Positions 27,701 through 36,947 are shown, counted from the stretch's first letter. The stretch: DNA of 64,000 nucleotides from HyVt-477 sp965224605 (GCA_965224605.1 CBDCZP010000006.1:124001-188000); one strand, 5' to 3'. Translations and numbers: made by a program. Notes: generated from the letters alone by a model not told the origin.

Positions 27701-30700
27701 ATCAACAGCAAACAGATGACCAACGAAAGGCGAACCACCGCTGAGAGTACTTAACACGCCATAGAGAATATTTGGCTCATTTTTATAAAAAGTGAGTGCT
27801 TCAACAGTGGGTCTGTCATTACTGCTATTAAAGGTATAGGGAGCAAGGTCAATCGGCAGATAATCTTCACCCGAAAAGGCACCGGTTATGACTTCACCTG
27901 TTGATGTATCCATTTTGAACAAATAGACATAAGTACTACCTGGACCACTACTGGGCTGAGCATTATAAGCAGCCAGCCATAGAGTGTTTGTGCCGGGATG
28001 ATGTGCAATGGCACGTGATTGGACGATAGAGAGCGTTCCATAAGAACTATGTGAAATAGTGCTAGAACCTGTCGTCGTAATATCAGAAAAACTACCCGTT
28101 ACTGGATCAATACTACCTAGCCATAATTTACCACTACGGTTAGCATTTAAGGCATAAAAAGCCTCATTTGCTACATCTGCCGTTAAACCTTCAACCGTTC
28201 CTGATGGAATATTCCAAGGACCTATTTTAGTAAGTGTTGATGGATTGGTATGATCGCTAATGTTATAGAAAGAATTGGGTTCTGCAGCCACACCTGCGTT
28301 GGTATGATGAGTCAACAGACACTGCCCGCCGTCCCCTGGTCCTGACACAGGCGCTACAGGCCAACCTACAATTATACTTAAACTGTAGTCTTCTACCTCA
28401 CCATCAGTAGCAAGCCCTGCTGGAAGGCTCGAACTAGCCGTTCCGGTGGCAACAGAAGTATCCGTTGTTAAACGTAGGCGTATGTAGACCGAACCACCTT
28501 GTATATCGCTAGGAATGCTTGACCACGTTAACGTCACTACACTTTCAGTTGTATTTTGCGGAACCGTAACCGTGGCTGCTTCATCCGTATCAAAAACACC
28601 ATTGCCATCAAAATCAATCCAGCCGACCAGGTTGGCAGCCTCTGACGTTGGCGAAGTCACTGTCACATCAATGCTATAAGTCTGTGCATTGGTATCAATA
28701 GCCGGGAAACTAGCAACGCCATCATCATCGTTGTAGCCATCATTATCGTCGCCTACCCCATCGGCTCCGCCATTCGCTGAATTTTGGCTAACGATATCGT
28801 TATCAATCGTAGTGCCCATATAGGCATCTAATTCGATGATATGAGACGCATCACCATAAGTATCAGGTGCATCGCCAAAGTCTGTCCCTGTGACATTAAT
28901 ACCGATATTGGTATCTTCTACTTCTCCATTAATAGCTACACCAATGGGATCAGGTGAATTATTACTTTTGAATTCAGGGTCAGACGTTAAACGTAAACGA
29001 ATATAGGTATTTAACTCACCTGATACTTTGGTTTGGTTTTCCCAGTAAATGACAATGGGCAAATTATTAGTGCCTGCGGGAACATTACCTTGGGTATTGT
29101 CATTATTAGTATTCGCATCAACATCGACCACCGAACGCTCGCTAGGATCATCAAACTCACCGTTCTGGTTAAAGTCGATCCAACCTACTAATTGAGCGGC
29201 GATAGCTGAGTTATTGCTGGCTGTTACCGTAATACAATAGCGCGTATCAGTCATAGTAATAGAGCCAGTTGTACCATCAGGTAGGATACCCGTACACGTT
29301 GTTCCATTGTTCCAGCTGAGTGCTGTGGTAACTAAACCATCTTCTTCAGCACCATCTCCGACTACATCAGGTGCAGGATCTGCTACCTCGTTTTTCTTTC
29401 TATGTCCGTTACCATGACCTCGGCGCGTTTTATTATTCTTAAACCAGTTTTTGTGTTTACCGTTGGTATCCCACTCTCGTTTCCAGTTCGCATGGTCACT
29501 AGCTTCATCTTTAGTAGGCTTCTTTGAGCCTAAAAACAAATCAGCGTTTGCAGGAAGAATATGCTTTGCAATACCGTAGTTAAAGTCTGCATTATCATCA
29601 GGTGCATCACCATAATCATAGTCAGGCTCTATCATCGTCAAGGTGAAATCTTCCACCTCTCCATCTTTGGCGGCAGAAGTTGCAATTAAACCAATTTCTG
29701 TACTTATCCTGAAACGTGCATAAGTCGTTCCTGCAGTTGTTGATTTACTATAATTTTGAAAGACAAGTGCTGAGGTAGGGTTGGTAGCACCACTTGCTAC
29801 GGCAGCCGCAGCAGACTCTCCGACATCATCAAAATCACCATCTCTATTAAAGTCGATAAAGCCATAAAGAGTAGCGGCCTGAGCTAAAGTATTGGTCACC
29901 CGAATATCGCTTGCTGGAATAGTATAACTCGTATCAGCAATGGTTAACTCTGGGAACTGGCTGATAGCATCGTCCTCCGCTCCATCAGCATCAGCATTTG
30001 CGCTGGGTTGTCCATCGTCCTCTTTATCCGGCGCAGTTGCCCCTAAATGAAGACCATCTACAATGGCATGACTAGCACCTTCTTTATCATTACCATTATT
30101 TCCTGCTGTCTTGTCCGTTCCGTAACTATCGGGTGCATCACCCCAATCCGAACGACTAGCGGCTTCAATCTTACATACTGAGTTGATGACCTGAGTGATA
30201 TACCCCTTTGTTGGGTCAGCTGCATCCTTGTAGTTGTCAACAATAATGAGTAATCCGCCCCCAACAACCTGATCAATTATATTTTTTGTAGTGGGATTGG
30301 TTCTATATGCATCGGCAGCTTCAGCAATGATGATCAAGATTATAGAGGTGCCATCAGGACCTGCATTTTTAAGTGTATTAGCCGCATTGATCCACGTTGA
30401 GCCACCTTGATAGCTTGTTGAATTAAGTTGGCCATACCAAGCATCCGTTAGGAAGACTGCGATTTGCTTTACATCAGGTCGTCGTCCTTTATTATTGGAG
30501 TTAATTAACCCTGCAAGGTAGGCTGAAGAGTAACCTAATGAAGTGCCTCTGGAAGTATTTTTCTTACTAATGTAAAGCTCACGTAAGCCTGTTCCATTTC
30601 CGTTGGTTGTGATGTTTCCTAATGAAAGTAACCCTGAATCACCAGGATCACCAAAATTTTGGGTAATAGGCATAAGCACTTCAGCAGAGTTTACAACATT

Positions 30701-31066
30701 ACCCCACCCCGTGATCCCTGCTTTAATACCATCGACATCATCGTATCTAAATCCATCGGATATTTGGTATAAGAAATCAAGTGAGTCTTCGAACTCATTG
30801 AAATCAACACTGCCTGACTCATCATTAGCAAACCAAAGATCAGCTTTAGCTGTTGGGCATTGGATGGTTGCTGCGTAGCTATTTCCAACAAAGAATATAA
30901 AAGTGAAGGATATTAGTCTTGATTGAAAAGCTCGCCTTTTTTTTCTATCACGACCTCTAGCATTTTCATTTTTTTTCTTAAAATTGCAGGTAGTAGTTAA
31001 CCCTTTTTCTTTATAAAAAGCCCCAAACAACCGACTCACTTTCTTTGTGATTTGTAACAAGCCCAT
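24749..31066 (-). CDS. giant adhesin-like protein: vWA, GEVED and SdrD-B domains
   Basis: A 2105-residue exported protein. An unusually long basic N-tail (about 50 residues) precedes a hydrophobic signal ending SYAAT. A von Willebrand A domain follows, with the MIDAS motif DESGS near residue 80. Five GEVED-type units each open with GDAPD and close with GEVED (about residues 310-480, 485-720, 725-900, 1215-1385 and 1555-1745). Between them lie a propeller-like segment and a CBM-like segment (LLNNGFENPTVPSG). Near the end is an SdrD-B-like domain (GRVYNDSNVDGLND). The C-terminal region is DUF11-like (YYSNVGTGVITDLKINDVVP). It is presumably a secreted surface adhesin; no autotransporter barrel or sortase signal is visible. 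Confidence 0.85.
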   Translation of the reverse strand: MGLLQITKKVSRLFGAFYKEKGLTTTCNFKKKNENARGRDRKKRRAFQSRLISFTFIFFVGNSYAATIQCPTAKADLWFANDESGSVDFNEFEDSLDFLYQISDGFRYDDVDGIKAGITGWGNVVNSAEVLMPITQNFGDPGDSGLLSLGNITTNGNGTGLRELYISKKNTSRGTSLGYSSAYLAGLINSNNKGRRPDVKQIAVFLTDAWYGQLNSTSYQGGSTWINAANTLKNAGPDGTSIILIIIAEAADAYRTNPTTKNIIDQVVGGGLLIIVDNYKDAADPTKGYITQVINSVCKIEAASRSDWGDAPDSYGTDKTAGNNGNDKEGASHAIVDGLHLGATAPDKEDDGQPSANADADGAEDDAISQFPELTIADTSYTIPASDIRVTNTLAQAATLYGFIDFNRDGDFDDVGESAAAAVASGATNPTSALVFQNYSKSTTAGTTYARFRISTEIGLIATSAAKDGEVEDFTLTMIEPDYDYGDAPDDNADFNYGIAKHILPANADLFLGSKKPTKDEASDHANWKREWDTNGKHKNWFKNNKTRRGHGNGHRKKNEVADPAPDVVGDGAEEDGLVTTALSWNNGTTCTGILPDGTTGSITMTDTRYCITVTASNNSAIAAQLVGWIDFNQNGEFDDPSERSVVDVDANTNNDNTQGNVPAGTNNLPIVIYWENQTKVSGELNTYIRLRLTSDPEFKSNNSPDPIGVAINGEVEDTNIGINVTGTDFGDAPDTYGDASHIIELDAYMGTTIDNDIVSQNSANGGADGVGDDNDGYNDDDGVASFPAIDTNAQTYSIDVTVTSPTSEAANLVGWIDFDGNGVFDTDEAATVTVPQNTTESVVTLTWSSIPSDIQGGSVYIRLRLTTDTSVATGTASSSLPAGLATDGEVEDYSLSIIVGWPVAPVSGPGDGGQCLLTHHTNAGVAAEPNSFYNISDHTNPSTLTKIGPWNIPSGTVEGLTADVANEAFYALNANRSGKLWLGSIDPVTGSFSDITTTGSSTISHSSYGTLSIVQSRAIAHHPGTNTLWLAAYNAQPSSGPGSTYVYLFKMDTSTGEVITGAFSGEDYLPIDLAPYTFNSSNDRPTVEALTFYKNEPNILYGVLSTLSGGSPFVGHLFAVDISKADPQAVLAPNNLSGVSYSGGAAPSSDYYDIEGMSFDANGDLVIVSSNVGGANANSLLTVNVTTGIASNKRTIISGDWEGIVCDPPFAEKDFGDAPSDMSSIDASLTAVYGEAGHVLDGATYLGVLADSESSSQDTGLDADGDDVNGSDDDDGVVFPVSGNLNVLRVGQANNLTITASKAGILNAWIDWNQDGDWDDTNEQIATDLSLVSGANVLSVTPLTTYVQGKTYARFRFSSIAGLSSTGLAADGEVEDYAVNLTLATPVNVCSPTLLNNGFENPTVPSGLIIQLEDTIEGWSTQAVNPASGSSYSDRNSIEIWESGFQGVPAYQGNQFAELNANVSGALYQDVELAPGTTVGWSFAHRARSGTDTIKVLMGSPNALIEQGQYTSGTGSWEVYSGSYTVPFGQTVTRFSFQSVDAGSLGNFIDAIELPGGCDFGDAPDSYLTKLSSDGAHHISNSLLYLGTEFADSEDAAFGGDDTDNSGTASDDDNEGDRPDDEDGVTSFDEIDDLDTTYSTAIIVKNTTGSAANLVGWIDFDGNGTFDTDEAATVAIPNNTNGSLNLNWNNIPSDITSGDTFVRLRLTTDSTIATGDATTSTPSGMAKDGEVEDYPLFIKIGGFPVKGRVYNDSNVDGLNDNSEAGISDLPVVLLDVTKGTCISTRTDADGNYEFFPVIPGDYRLYEASRETVPTPQNCDVALAKDPANYRSTTTNALVQFSVVDAETNGQDFGDVAGPTFEPDNTGTILAGSVEFYAHKFTAKSTGSVDFTSSNSGGATAGWSSVIYQDFDCNGQLETAEAAAAVASDLVTVAGQDVCLINKVHAPTGVSAGETFANVISADFNFNNNALAGTTTLKVTDLSKAAANDPVLGSSKLELRKTVQNITQSSAETETQNQAKPGDILQYRIYYSNVGTGVITDLKINDVVPAFTVLNGVPVCETPLPASLTSCTPAVNGNSIEWIFPVNDQLKAGAQGVVSYNVTID

Positions 31067-31699
31067 GTCTTAATCTCTTATTGTTATTTTTAACCAGCTT
31101 TAATATTCGTACAGAAATATGTGCTTATTGCACTTAACTGCTCATGTAACGAACATAATGCCTAATTATTAAACATTTTACGGGAATATGTGATTACTTA
31201 TCGACCAATGGTATTGATGACTTAGAGATTAATGCTGTAAAAAATAAATAGGAAAGGGGGTTATAAGGATCCATAGCAATCGAATCAGCTTGAAGTAGAG
31301 TCAACTGAATCAACTATAAAATTGCTATTTTTTTACCAGTAACCTTAATTCTGTAGCCCGGCAGGAGAAGCCAGACTTAGGATTTTTTTACTTAGTATTA
31401 AAAGTATTTACATGAATTTTGGACGGTTCTGAGTAAGAAGCTCGTCATTGCTGAAGCTTTAAGAATCGCTAAAGCTCATCTAATCTGGTGAATACCAGAA
31501 TTCATCTGTGAACTGGAACTATGCTTCAGCGGTGGATACCGGCATCCGCCGGTATGACGGTTGCACAGACTTATTGACAAACCTGACTGTAAGTCTTTTA
31601 GAACGATTAATAGATAACTCAGAAATGAATAGGTGGTTTATTTCCACCTTCCAAGTTGTTGCAACAAGAAAGGCGGATAATAAAACCTTTAGAACAAGA
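31067..31699. other. 633-base intergenic region with a REP-like palindrome
   Basis: No gene is seen. A palindrome at 31537-31554 (TACCGGC / GCCGGTA around ATCC) is followed by TGACGG, a pattern like the dispersed GGATTCCGGCATTCGCCGGAATGACGG-type repeats of many proteobacteria. The remainder is AT-rich and probably holds the adhesin promoter at its left end. Confidence 0.55.
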
Positions 31700-32701
31700 T
31701 TAGTTCTTTTGAAATGCCGCTTTATCAGCTTTTTGCTGTAATTTTTTTGCGTTTAATTTAGCCGCTCGGTTTATTTCGATACGCTCAGAAACAGCCCCAC
31801 CGATATGGGCTTCGCCCCTCTTCTGAGCAAGTTGCATTTGCTTTTCGCGTTCTGCAAATCGAGCTTTTTGTTCGGCTGTATGTTTATCAACACAATGCGG
31901 ACAACTAACGCCTCTTTCATAATCTTCGCTGGCTTTATCTGCTTCTGTAATGGGGAAGCGGCAGGCATGACATTGATCGTAATTGCCCTGTTCAAGCTGA
32001 TGATTAACAGTGACTCGGTCATCAAAGACAAAACACTCACCTTGCCATTTGGTATCTTCTTCTGCGGTATCTTCCAGATATTTCAAAATACCGCCTTTGA
32101 GGTGATACACCTCTTCAAAGCCTATTTGCTTCATGTAAGCCGTAGATTTTTCACAGCGTATGCCGCCCGTACAAAACATGGCGACTTTTTTATGCTTTTT
32201 GGGATCAAGATTTTCTTTTACAAAGTCAGGTAATTGGCGAAATGTATCTGTTTTGGGGTTGATGGCATTTTTAAATGTACCCACTTGGTATTCATAATCA
32301 TTACGCGTATCAATGAGAATAACATCAGGGTCATCTAGTAACTCATTCCATTCTTTTGCATTGAGATAAGCACCAACGACATGTTTGGGGTCGATACCTT
32401 CAACCCCCATAGTCACAATTTCTTTTTTGAGTTTAACTTTGGTTCGCTTAAAAGGGAGGGTATCGGTATAGGATTCTTTACTATCAATATCAGCAAGTCG
32501 AACGTCATTTTTGAACCACAGCAAGAGTTCATCAATTGACTCGCGTGAACCGGCTACTGTGCCATTAATGCCTTCGTTAGCCAGCAATAGTGTACCTCGG
32601 ATGTCTTTCTTATTAAGAACATCGAGCAGGGGTTGTCGAATATCTTTATAGTCATTGAGGATAACAAATTTATACAGTGCACAAACAACCGTTTGAGGCA
32701 T
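31700..32701 (-). CDS. trhO: tRNA uridine 5-oxyacetic acid pathway hydroxylase TrhO (YceA-type rhodanese)
   Basis: TrhO makes 5-hydroxyuridine at position 34 of tRNA using O2. The 333-residue protein has an N-terminal acylphosphatase-like domain (LLLANEGINGTVAGS) and then a rhodanese domain with VILIDTRNDYE and active-site loop FCTGGIRCEKS. A C-terminal cysteine-rich segment (CHACRFPIT, then GVSCPHC) follows. The ATG at 32701 is preferred to one two codons upstream because AGGA lies 7 nt before it. It is flanked by gaps on both sides and is probably monocistronic. Confidence 0.92.
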   Translation of the reverse strand: MPQTVVCALYKFVILNDYKDIRQPLLDVLNKKDIRGTLLLANEGINGTVAGSRESIDELLLWFKNDVRLADIDSKESYTDTLPFKRTKVKLKKEIVTMGVEGIDPKHVVGAYLNAKEWNELLDDPDVILIDTRNDYEYQVGTFKNAINPKTDTFRQLPDFVKENLDPKKHKKVAMFCTGGIRCEKSTAYMKQIGFEEVYHLKGGILKYLEDTAEEDTKWQGECFVFDDRVTVNHQLEQGNYDQCHACRFPITEADKASEDYERGVSCPHCVDKHTAEQKARFAEREKQMQLAQKRGEAHIGGAVSERIEINRAAKLNAKKLQQKADKAAFQKN

Positions 32702-32889
32702 AATCATTTCCTAGTTGCGATCTGAAACGTAAATCCAGAGCAGTGAAAAAAGTGATTGTATCGTTAATTCGGCATAACTGACAAAACTAATCTGTTCTGA
32801 AGGTGGTGGCTAGAATGGCTTATCCTTCTTTGCCTGACTATCAAAAGATATCATCATGAACAAGAATACATCTATTGTGAAAATAATTC

Positions 32890-33030
32890 TTACACCGTTT
32901 CTCGTGAGGCTTCATAAAGTTGGTAGTTACCTGCTGATACTGAAAGGAATATATAGTTTCCATTCGCATCGGTGATACTACACAAGTTTGACGGAGAACC
33001 ATCGATTTCAATGGCGATTTGCCGATATGA
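32890..33030 (-). pseudogene. decayed SdrD-B domain fragment, paralogous to the giant adhesin
   Basis: The minus strand, read in the frame ending at the TAA at 32890-32892, gives NLCSITDANGNYIFL, then AGNYQLYEASRETV and a stop. This matches CISTRTDADGNYEF and GDYRLYEASRETVP in the SdrD-B domain of the adhesin at 24749-31066. No start codon or full domain surrounds it, so it is a leftover of a second adhesin copy or a local duplication. An overlapping 66-codon frame at 32841-33041 is a shadow of this fragment. Confidence 0.75.
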
Positions 33031-33045
33031 AAAATAAACAAACAT

Positions 33046-33083
33046 AAAAAAAGCCCCTATAACTGTATTACAGGAGCTTTTTT
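33046..33083 (-). terminator. intrinsic terminator after the 151-residue exported protein gene
   Basis: An imperfect long stem, AAAAAAGCYCCT-type on one side and AGGAGCTTTTTT on the other, with A- and T-runs on both flanks, lies 20 bases past the stop of the minus-strand gene at 33103. It could work in both directions. Confidence 0.8.
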
Positions 33084-33102
33084 ATTAGATGAAAACGTTA
33101 TG

Positions 33103-33558
33103 TTAGTCAGGGCTAGATTTACTGTTATCACTGGCAACGATTGCAGCTACAACGGCTAAGCCTAAGCCACCAGCCAATAATAAGTTTCTGCTTGCTTGTC
33201 TAGCCAAGCCAGCTTTACAGTTCGTACATGCAAGACCCGCTTTAGCTGAATCAATTCTTGCAACTTGACCTACTGGTTTAATAGCTGCACAAGCTTTACC
33301 TTCAATGACTTTAACAAAGTGCTTTTGAGTGACCGTTTGCTTACAGTTTGTATATGTTACTTCTGCTTGCCCTTTATGTGCAGTTACAACATCTCCGTTC
33401 TTTACTTCAGTTTTTGATGTGACCGCAATATGTTTTCCATTTCTATCAATAGTAATTGACGCACCTTCAGCAGGTATAACCGTTCCTGCGTTAGCGCTTG
33501 CTGCGATAACTGTGAGAAATCCCGATAGGATAACTGCTAACTTAGTTGATTTTTTCAT
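33103..33558 (-). CDS. exported protein with FecR-like core and C-terminal membrane helix
   Basis: A 151-residue protein of unknown function. The signal peptide ends in SANAGT. The core (GKHIAVTSKTEVKNGDVVTA, then GQAEVTYTNCK) has the beta-strand spacing of FecR/LysM-like small domains. Five cysteines, including ACTNCKAG, could form disulfides or bind metal. A hydrophobic helix near the C-terminus (LLLAGGLGLAVVAAIVA) is followed by a short polar tail. It has its own terminator and appears to be a single-gene unit. Confidence 0.65.
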   Translation of the reverse strand: MKKSTKLAVILSGFLTVIAASANAGTVIPAEGASITIDRNGKHIAVTSKTEVKNGDVVTAHKGQAEVTYTNCKQTVTQKHFVKVIEGKACAAIKPVGQVARIDSAKAGLACTNCKAGLARQASRNLLLAGGLGLAVVAAIVASDNSKSSPD

Positions 33559-33943
33559 AATGTCCCCGATTTATATTTGTTAAGCCGATTTATGTTTTAT
33601 TTAGATATTATAGTAATATGCCTAATAATATACGCTATTTAGCATGGAGTACACTATTTCTTCAAGACTGTTGGTGGTTTGGCACTATTTTACTTATCAT
33701 TTAGAATGAATTTAAACTAACTAATTGGCCAAACACCGGACAGGATTTTTAAAAGACTACTTCAATGTCACTGCTCATCGGGTTTTTGAAACCAACTATC
33801 CGCTTTGATTCCTATGCTGCCCCTGTTATGATGGACGGTTATTTTTATACACATTTACTCATGTTTAGGGCGTAAGAGTCAGCTTTATTTGCATAATTAA
33901 AACCGCATATGAAGTTGCAAATATAATTACAATGGTGGTCGTT
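33559..33943. other. intergenic region between divergent genes
   Basis: An AT-rich 385-base gap that must hold promoters for the exported protein (minus strand) and the ankyrin protein (plus strand). No gene, repeat or terminator is recognised. Confidence 0.45.
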
Positions 33944-35053
33944 ATGGCGAAATATAAAACATTACTGCTTATCTTCACAATCTTGGCTTCAAACCAAGTA
34001 CAAGCTGATCTATTGTGGGAGGATGAAAATATTTTCACACCCACTGAGCTGCCTGCTGTAGCTGCTCCTACCCTTTCAAGCGAGGCTCAAACTGTAGCTA
34101 CCCATGTGAAACCTGACTCACAAACAAACTCACCTGACAAGCTCGCTCAGACTGAGAAACCAGCGCCGAAGGCTACCCCTAAAGCGATGGTATTACCTCA
34201 TGATCCTACCATCAGGTTGCGCCCATCTGCTCATAACACAACGATTAACAAAAATTTACGAGTTTCATTACAAAGCAACTTCATGAAAGAGGCTGACCGC
34301 TGGTACAAAGCAGGGGGTGATGTTAATGCACAGGACGATCGTGGTAGAACACTTTTATACCTTGCCATTCAAAGACATCATGTTGAAGGAATTGAATTCT
34401 TATTACTACGTAGAACAGATATAAGAAAAGCTAATGAAAACGGCGAGACTCCTTTGCAAATCGCAGTGACTACCAGACAACCCAATGTAGTTAAGATGCT
34501 GCTTGAACGTCATGCGCCCATCACTCTCATGCCTAATGATGACACTATGGTTCGTTATGCATTGACCAAGGGAATGCCGGTCATTGCTATGATTTTTCTT
34601 GAAAAAGGGGTCAGCACTAATAAAGTTGATAGTGGTGGAAAATCGCTGTTACATATCGCAGCGGCTCGAAGCCTAATCGATCCAGCACAGGCACTGCTTA
34701 ATAGTGGTGCAAATGTGAACGCGCCAGACAGTGAAGGTGTTACACCCTTGCACGAAGCCGCAGCTAAAGGACATATGCGTTTGATTCGCTTACTACTGAG
34801 CCGCAACGCTGACATAAAAGCAGAAACATCCAGAAAATGGCGTCCAATCCATCACGCAGCGCGGTTTGGTCATTCAGAGGTCGTCAGCCTTTTACTGGCT
34901 AAAGGAGCATCGGCGAACGATCGTACTGCGTCGGGGAAGACACCTCTTTCTTTAGCGAAGCAACTGAATCATCAATCCGTTGTAGATATGCTAGCTTCTC
35001 GTACTACAGGGGGCAGCAGAAGCGGTTCTTCTCGTCGAGGATGGTTCTGGTAG
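33944..35053 (+). CDS. exported ankyrin-repeat protein
   Basis: A 369-residue protein with a signal peptide (MAKYKTLLLIFTILA, cleavage near VQADLL) and a Pro/Thr-rich linker to about residue 95. About seven ankyrin repeats follow (for example GRTLLYLAIQRHHVEGIEFLL, TPLHEAAAKGHMRLIRLLLS and GKTPLSLAKQLNHQSVVDMLA). The tail is Ser/Gly/Arg-rich and ends in RRGWFW. It is probably a periplasmic scaffold for protein contacts. The ATG at 33944 is preferred to one four codons upstream because GGTGG lies before it. No effector or enzyme domain is seen. Confidence 0.85.
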   Translation: MAKYKTLLLIFTILASNQVQADLLWEDENIFTPTELPAVAAPTLSSEAQTVATHVKPDSQTNSPDKLAQTEKPAPKATPKAMVLPHDPTIRLRPSAHNTTINKNLRVSLQSNFMKEADRWYKAGGDVNAQDDRGRTLLYLAIQRHHVEGIEFLLLRRTDIRKANENGETPLQIAVTTRQPNVVKMLLERHAPITLMPNDDTMVRYALTKGMPVIAMIFLEKGVSTNKVDSGGKSLLHIAAARSLIDPAQALLNSGANVNAPDSEGVTPLHEAAAKGHMRLIRLLLSRNADIKAETSRKWRPIHHAARFGHSEVVSLLLAKGASANDRTASGKTPLSLAKQLNHQSVVDMLASRTTGGSRSGSSRRGWFW

Positions 35054-35140
35054 TTTTGGCTCATGGCCCCTTCATCCCCTTCATTGGCACTAGCCACTCT
35101 TAAGGGTTACCTCTATTAAGCTCTGAACTAAAATGACTTG

Positions 35141-35662
35141 ATGGCAATTCGTAAAATCCTGCGCATGGGCGACCCCTTGCTGTTACAACAGTCCGAACTC
35201 GTCACTACATTTAACACGATAGACTTAGAGTCACTCATAAATGACCTTAGAGATACGATGCACCATGCCAATGGTGCAGGTCTAGCTACACCACAGATAG
35301 GCGTTTCTCTGCAAGTTGTTATTTTCGGAATACACAATAATCCTAGATATCCAGATGTAGAGGAAATTAAGGAACAAGTCTTAATTAATCCAGAAATTAC
35401 CGTGCTTGACGATAACAAAATCGATGGATGGGAAGGCTGCTTAAGTATTCCGGGGATGCGTGGATTAGTACCTAGATACCATGCCATTCGATATTCTGGC
35501 TATGATGAAAAAGGCAGGTATCGAGTCGTTGAAGCAGAAGGTTTCCATGCCCGTGTCGTGCAACATGAATGCGACCACCTTTGGGGAAAACTCTATCCAA
35601 TGCGGATGACAGACATGTCTAAGTTTGGCTTTATTGATGAGATTCAAGGAATCTCTGATTAA
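35141..35662 (+). CDS. def: peptide deformylase
   Basis: Removes the formyl group from nascent N-terminal methionine; a metal hydrolase of 173 residues. All three motifs are present: GAGLATPQIG (about residues 46-55), EGCLSIPG with the metal-binding cysteine, and VQHECDHLWGK with the HExxH-type histidines. The ATG at 35141 (MAIRKILRMGDPLL) matches the family start, while a TTG one codon upstream is less likely. fmt is not adjacent, so this is a solitary or second def copy. Confidence 0.95.
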   Translation: MAIRKILRMGDPLLLQQSELVTTFNTIDLESLINDLRDTMHHANGAGLATPQIGVSLQVVIFGIHNNPRYPDVEEIKEQVLINPEITVLDDNKIDGWEGCLSIPGMRGLVPRYHAIRYSGYDEKGRYRVVEAEGFHARVVQHECDHLWGKLYPMRMTDMSKFGFIDEIQGISD

Positions 35663-35731
35663 GTCCAACTCCTCTGGAAGCAATGCTTTAGTTCGCCTAA
35701 GATGTTGATTTCAAGCACCGTATGGCGAGCC

Positions 35732-35754
35732 GAAGGCTCACTTCCAGAAAACAT
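35732..35754. repeat. 23-nt dispersed repeat, copy 1
   Basis: The complement of this segment matches 48533-48556 at all but one position; the shared 18-nt core is TCACTTCCAGAAAACATG here. The two copies lie 12.8 kb apart in opposite orientation, each in an intergenic region. Confidence 0.65.
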
Positions 35755-35783
35755 GACTTGTTCAGTGGTTCCTTTAGAAGGGT

Positions 35784-35817
35784 ACAAAAAAACCGCATCC
35801 TTCGACAGGGTGCGGTT
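35784..35817 (-). terminator. intrinsic terminator of the tat operon
   Basis: On the minus strand AACCGCA pairs with TGCGGTT and is followed by a T-run of six to seven. It lies 60 bases past the tatC stop. The loop contains CCTGTCGAAGGA, so this is also a member of the CCTTCGACA palindrome family. Confidence 0.88.
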
Positions 35818-35876
35818 ATGTAGCTGTCGAAGGGTTAGAAACATAACATTCTTAATTCTTAATTCTTGCTTAGAGC

Positions 35877-36947
35877 TTAGCTTTCACCGCTATCTTTACC
35901 CTTCTTTTTTTGTTGTTCTTGCTCCTTCGCTTCCAGAGCTTCTTCTCGCTCTATTCTATCAAGCTCTGCGTCCATTTCCTCATCGGTCATAGGCACGTAG
36001 TCTTCACTATCAATGCCTTCACTATCACCTTCGTCGTCAATATCTTCATTATCAGCATCATCAATGTTTTCGTCAGTTTCTTCGTAGACATAATCATCAT
36101 CTTCCCACCACAATGTGTCGCTCGATGATGAAGATGGCGCTGAAGCACCAGCGGCAGCAAGTCCATTGGCATCAAATTTCTTTTTGCTCTCGCTTGCAAG
36201 CTTAATTTCTTTTTTAAAAAATCGGCTGGCGAATAAACCAATTTCAAACAACAACCACATGGGAATAGCCAGCATCACCTGTGAAATAATATCAGGAGGT
36301 GTTAATAACATGCCGACAACAAAAGCACCGACAATCACATAAGGACGTTTTTTCCCTAGTTCCTCAGCAGTGGTCATGCCGGTGGTAATCAATAATATGG
36401 TCGCGATAGGCATCTCAAAACCGAAACCAAAAGCGATAAATATCATCATCACAAAATCTAGATAGGAGCTGATATCCGGTACAGCCATGACACCTTCTGG
36501 GGTCATCGCCTGAACGACCTTAAAGACCATTGGCAACAAAAGGTAATACGCAAAAGCAATACCTAAATAGAACAAGGCAACGCTAGATGATAATAATGGG
36601 ATAATAAGACGCTTTTCGTGTTTATATAAACCAGGGGCTACAAATGACCAAAGCTGGTAGAAAACATAAGGAAGTACGACAAGAAAAGCGGTGAGCAACG
36701 CAACCTTATAGGGTATAAAAACAGGTGCGATAGGGCCTGTCGCAATCATACCCTGACCTTGAGCCAGCACAGGAGCCGCTAACCACTGGTATAAGTCTTG
36801 AGCGAAAGGAAACAGGACAACAAAAACGATTCCAATTGCCATTGACATACGCAACAGACGATCACGTAACTCAATCAGGTGTGCCAAAAAGCCCATCTCT
36901 GAACTTGCAGACTTATCGGTGTTGATATCAGGTTTTTTTGTTGTCAT
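35877..36947 (-). CDS. tatC: Sec-independent protein translocase subunit TatC with a long acidic C-terminal tail
   Basis: TatC is the six-helix receptor of twin-arginine signal peptides. The transmembrane core (LAHLIELRDRLLRM, then SFVAPGLYKHEKR and FGFEMPIATILL) spans about residues 18-250 and is normal. After it comes an extra tail of about 105 residues, dominated by Asp/Glu (YEETDENIDDADNEDIDDEG) and ending in a Lys/Gln/Glu segment; typical TatC proteins are about 250 residues. The start overlaps the tatB stop by 20 bases, and translation may also begin at an internal ATG at 36896. Confidence 0.92.
   Translation of the reverse strand: MTTKKPDINTDKSASSEMGFLAHLIELRDRLLRMSMAIGIVFVVLFPFAQDLYQWLAAPVLAQGQGMIATGPIAPVFIPYKVALLTAFLVVLPYVFYQLWSFVAPGLYKHEKRLIIPLLSSSVALFYLGIAFAYYLLLPMVFKVVQAMTPEGVMAVPDISSYLDFVMMIFIAFGFGFEMPIATILLITTGMTTAEELGKKRPYVIVGAFVVGMLLTPPDIISQVMLAIPMWLLFEIGLFASRFFKKEIKLASESKKKFDANGLAAAGASAPSSSSSDTLWWEDDDYVYEETDENIDDADNEDIDDEGDSEGIDSEDYVPMTDEEMDAELDRIEREEALEAKEQEQQKKKGKDSGES

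Noticed and set aside
32841..33041. 66-codon ORF
   Set aside because: It overlaps the SdrD-B remnant in another frame and has no ribosome binding site or homology of its own.
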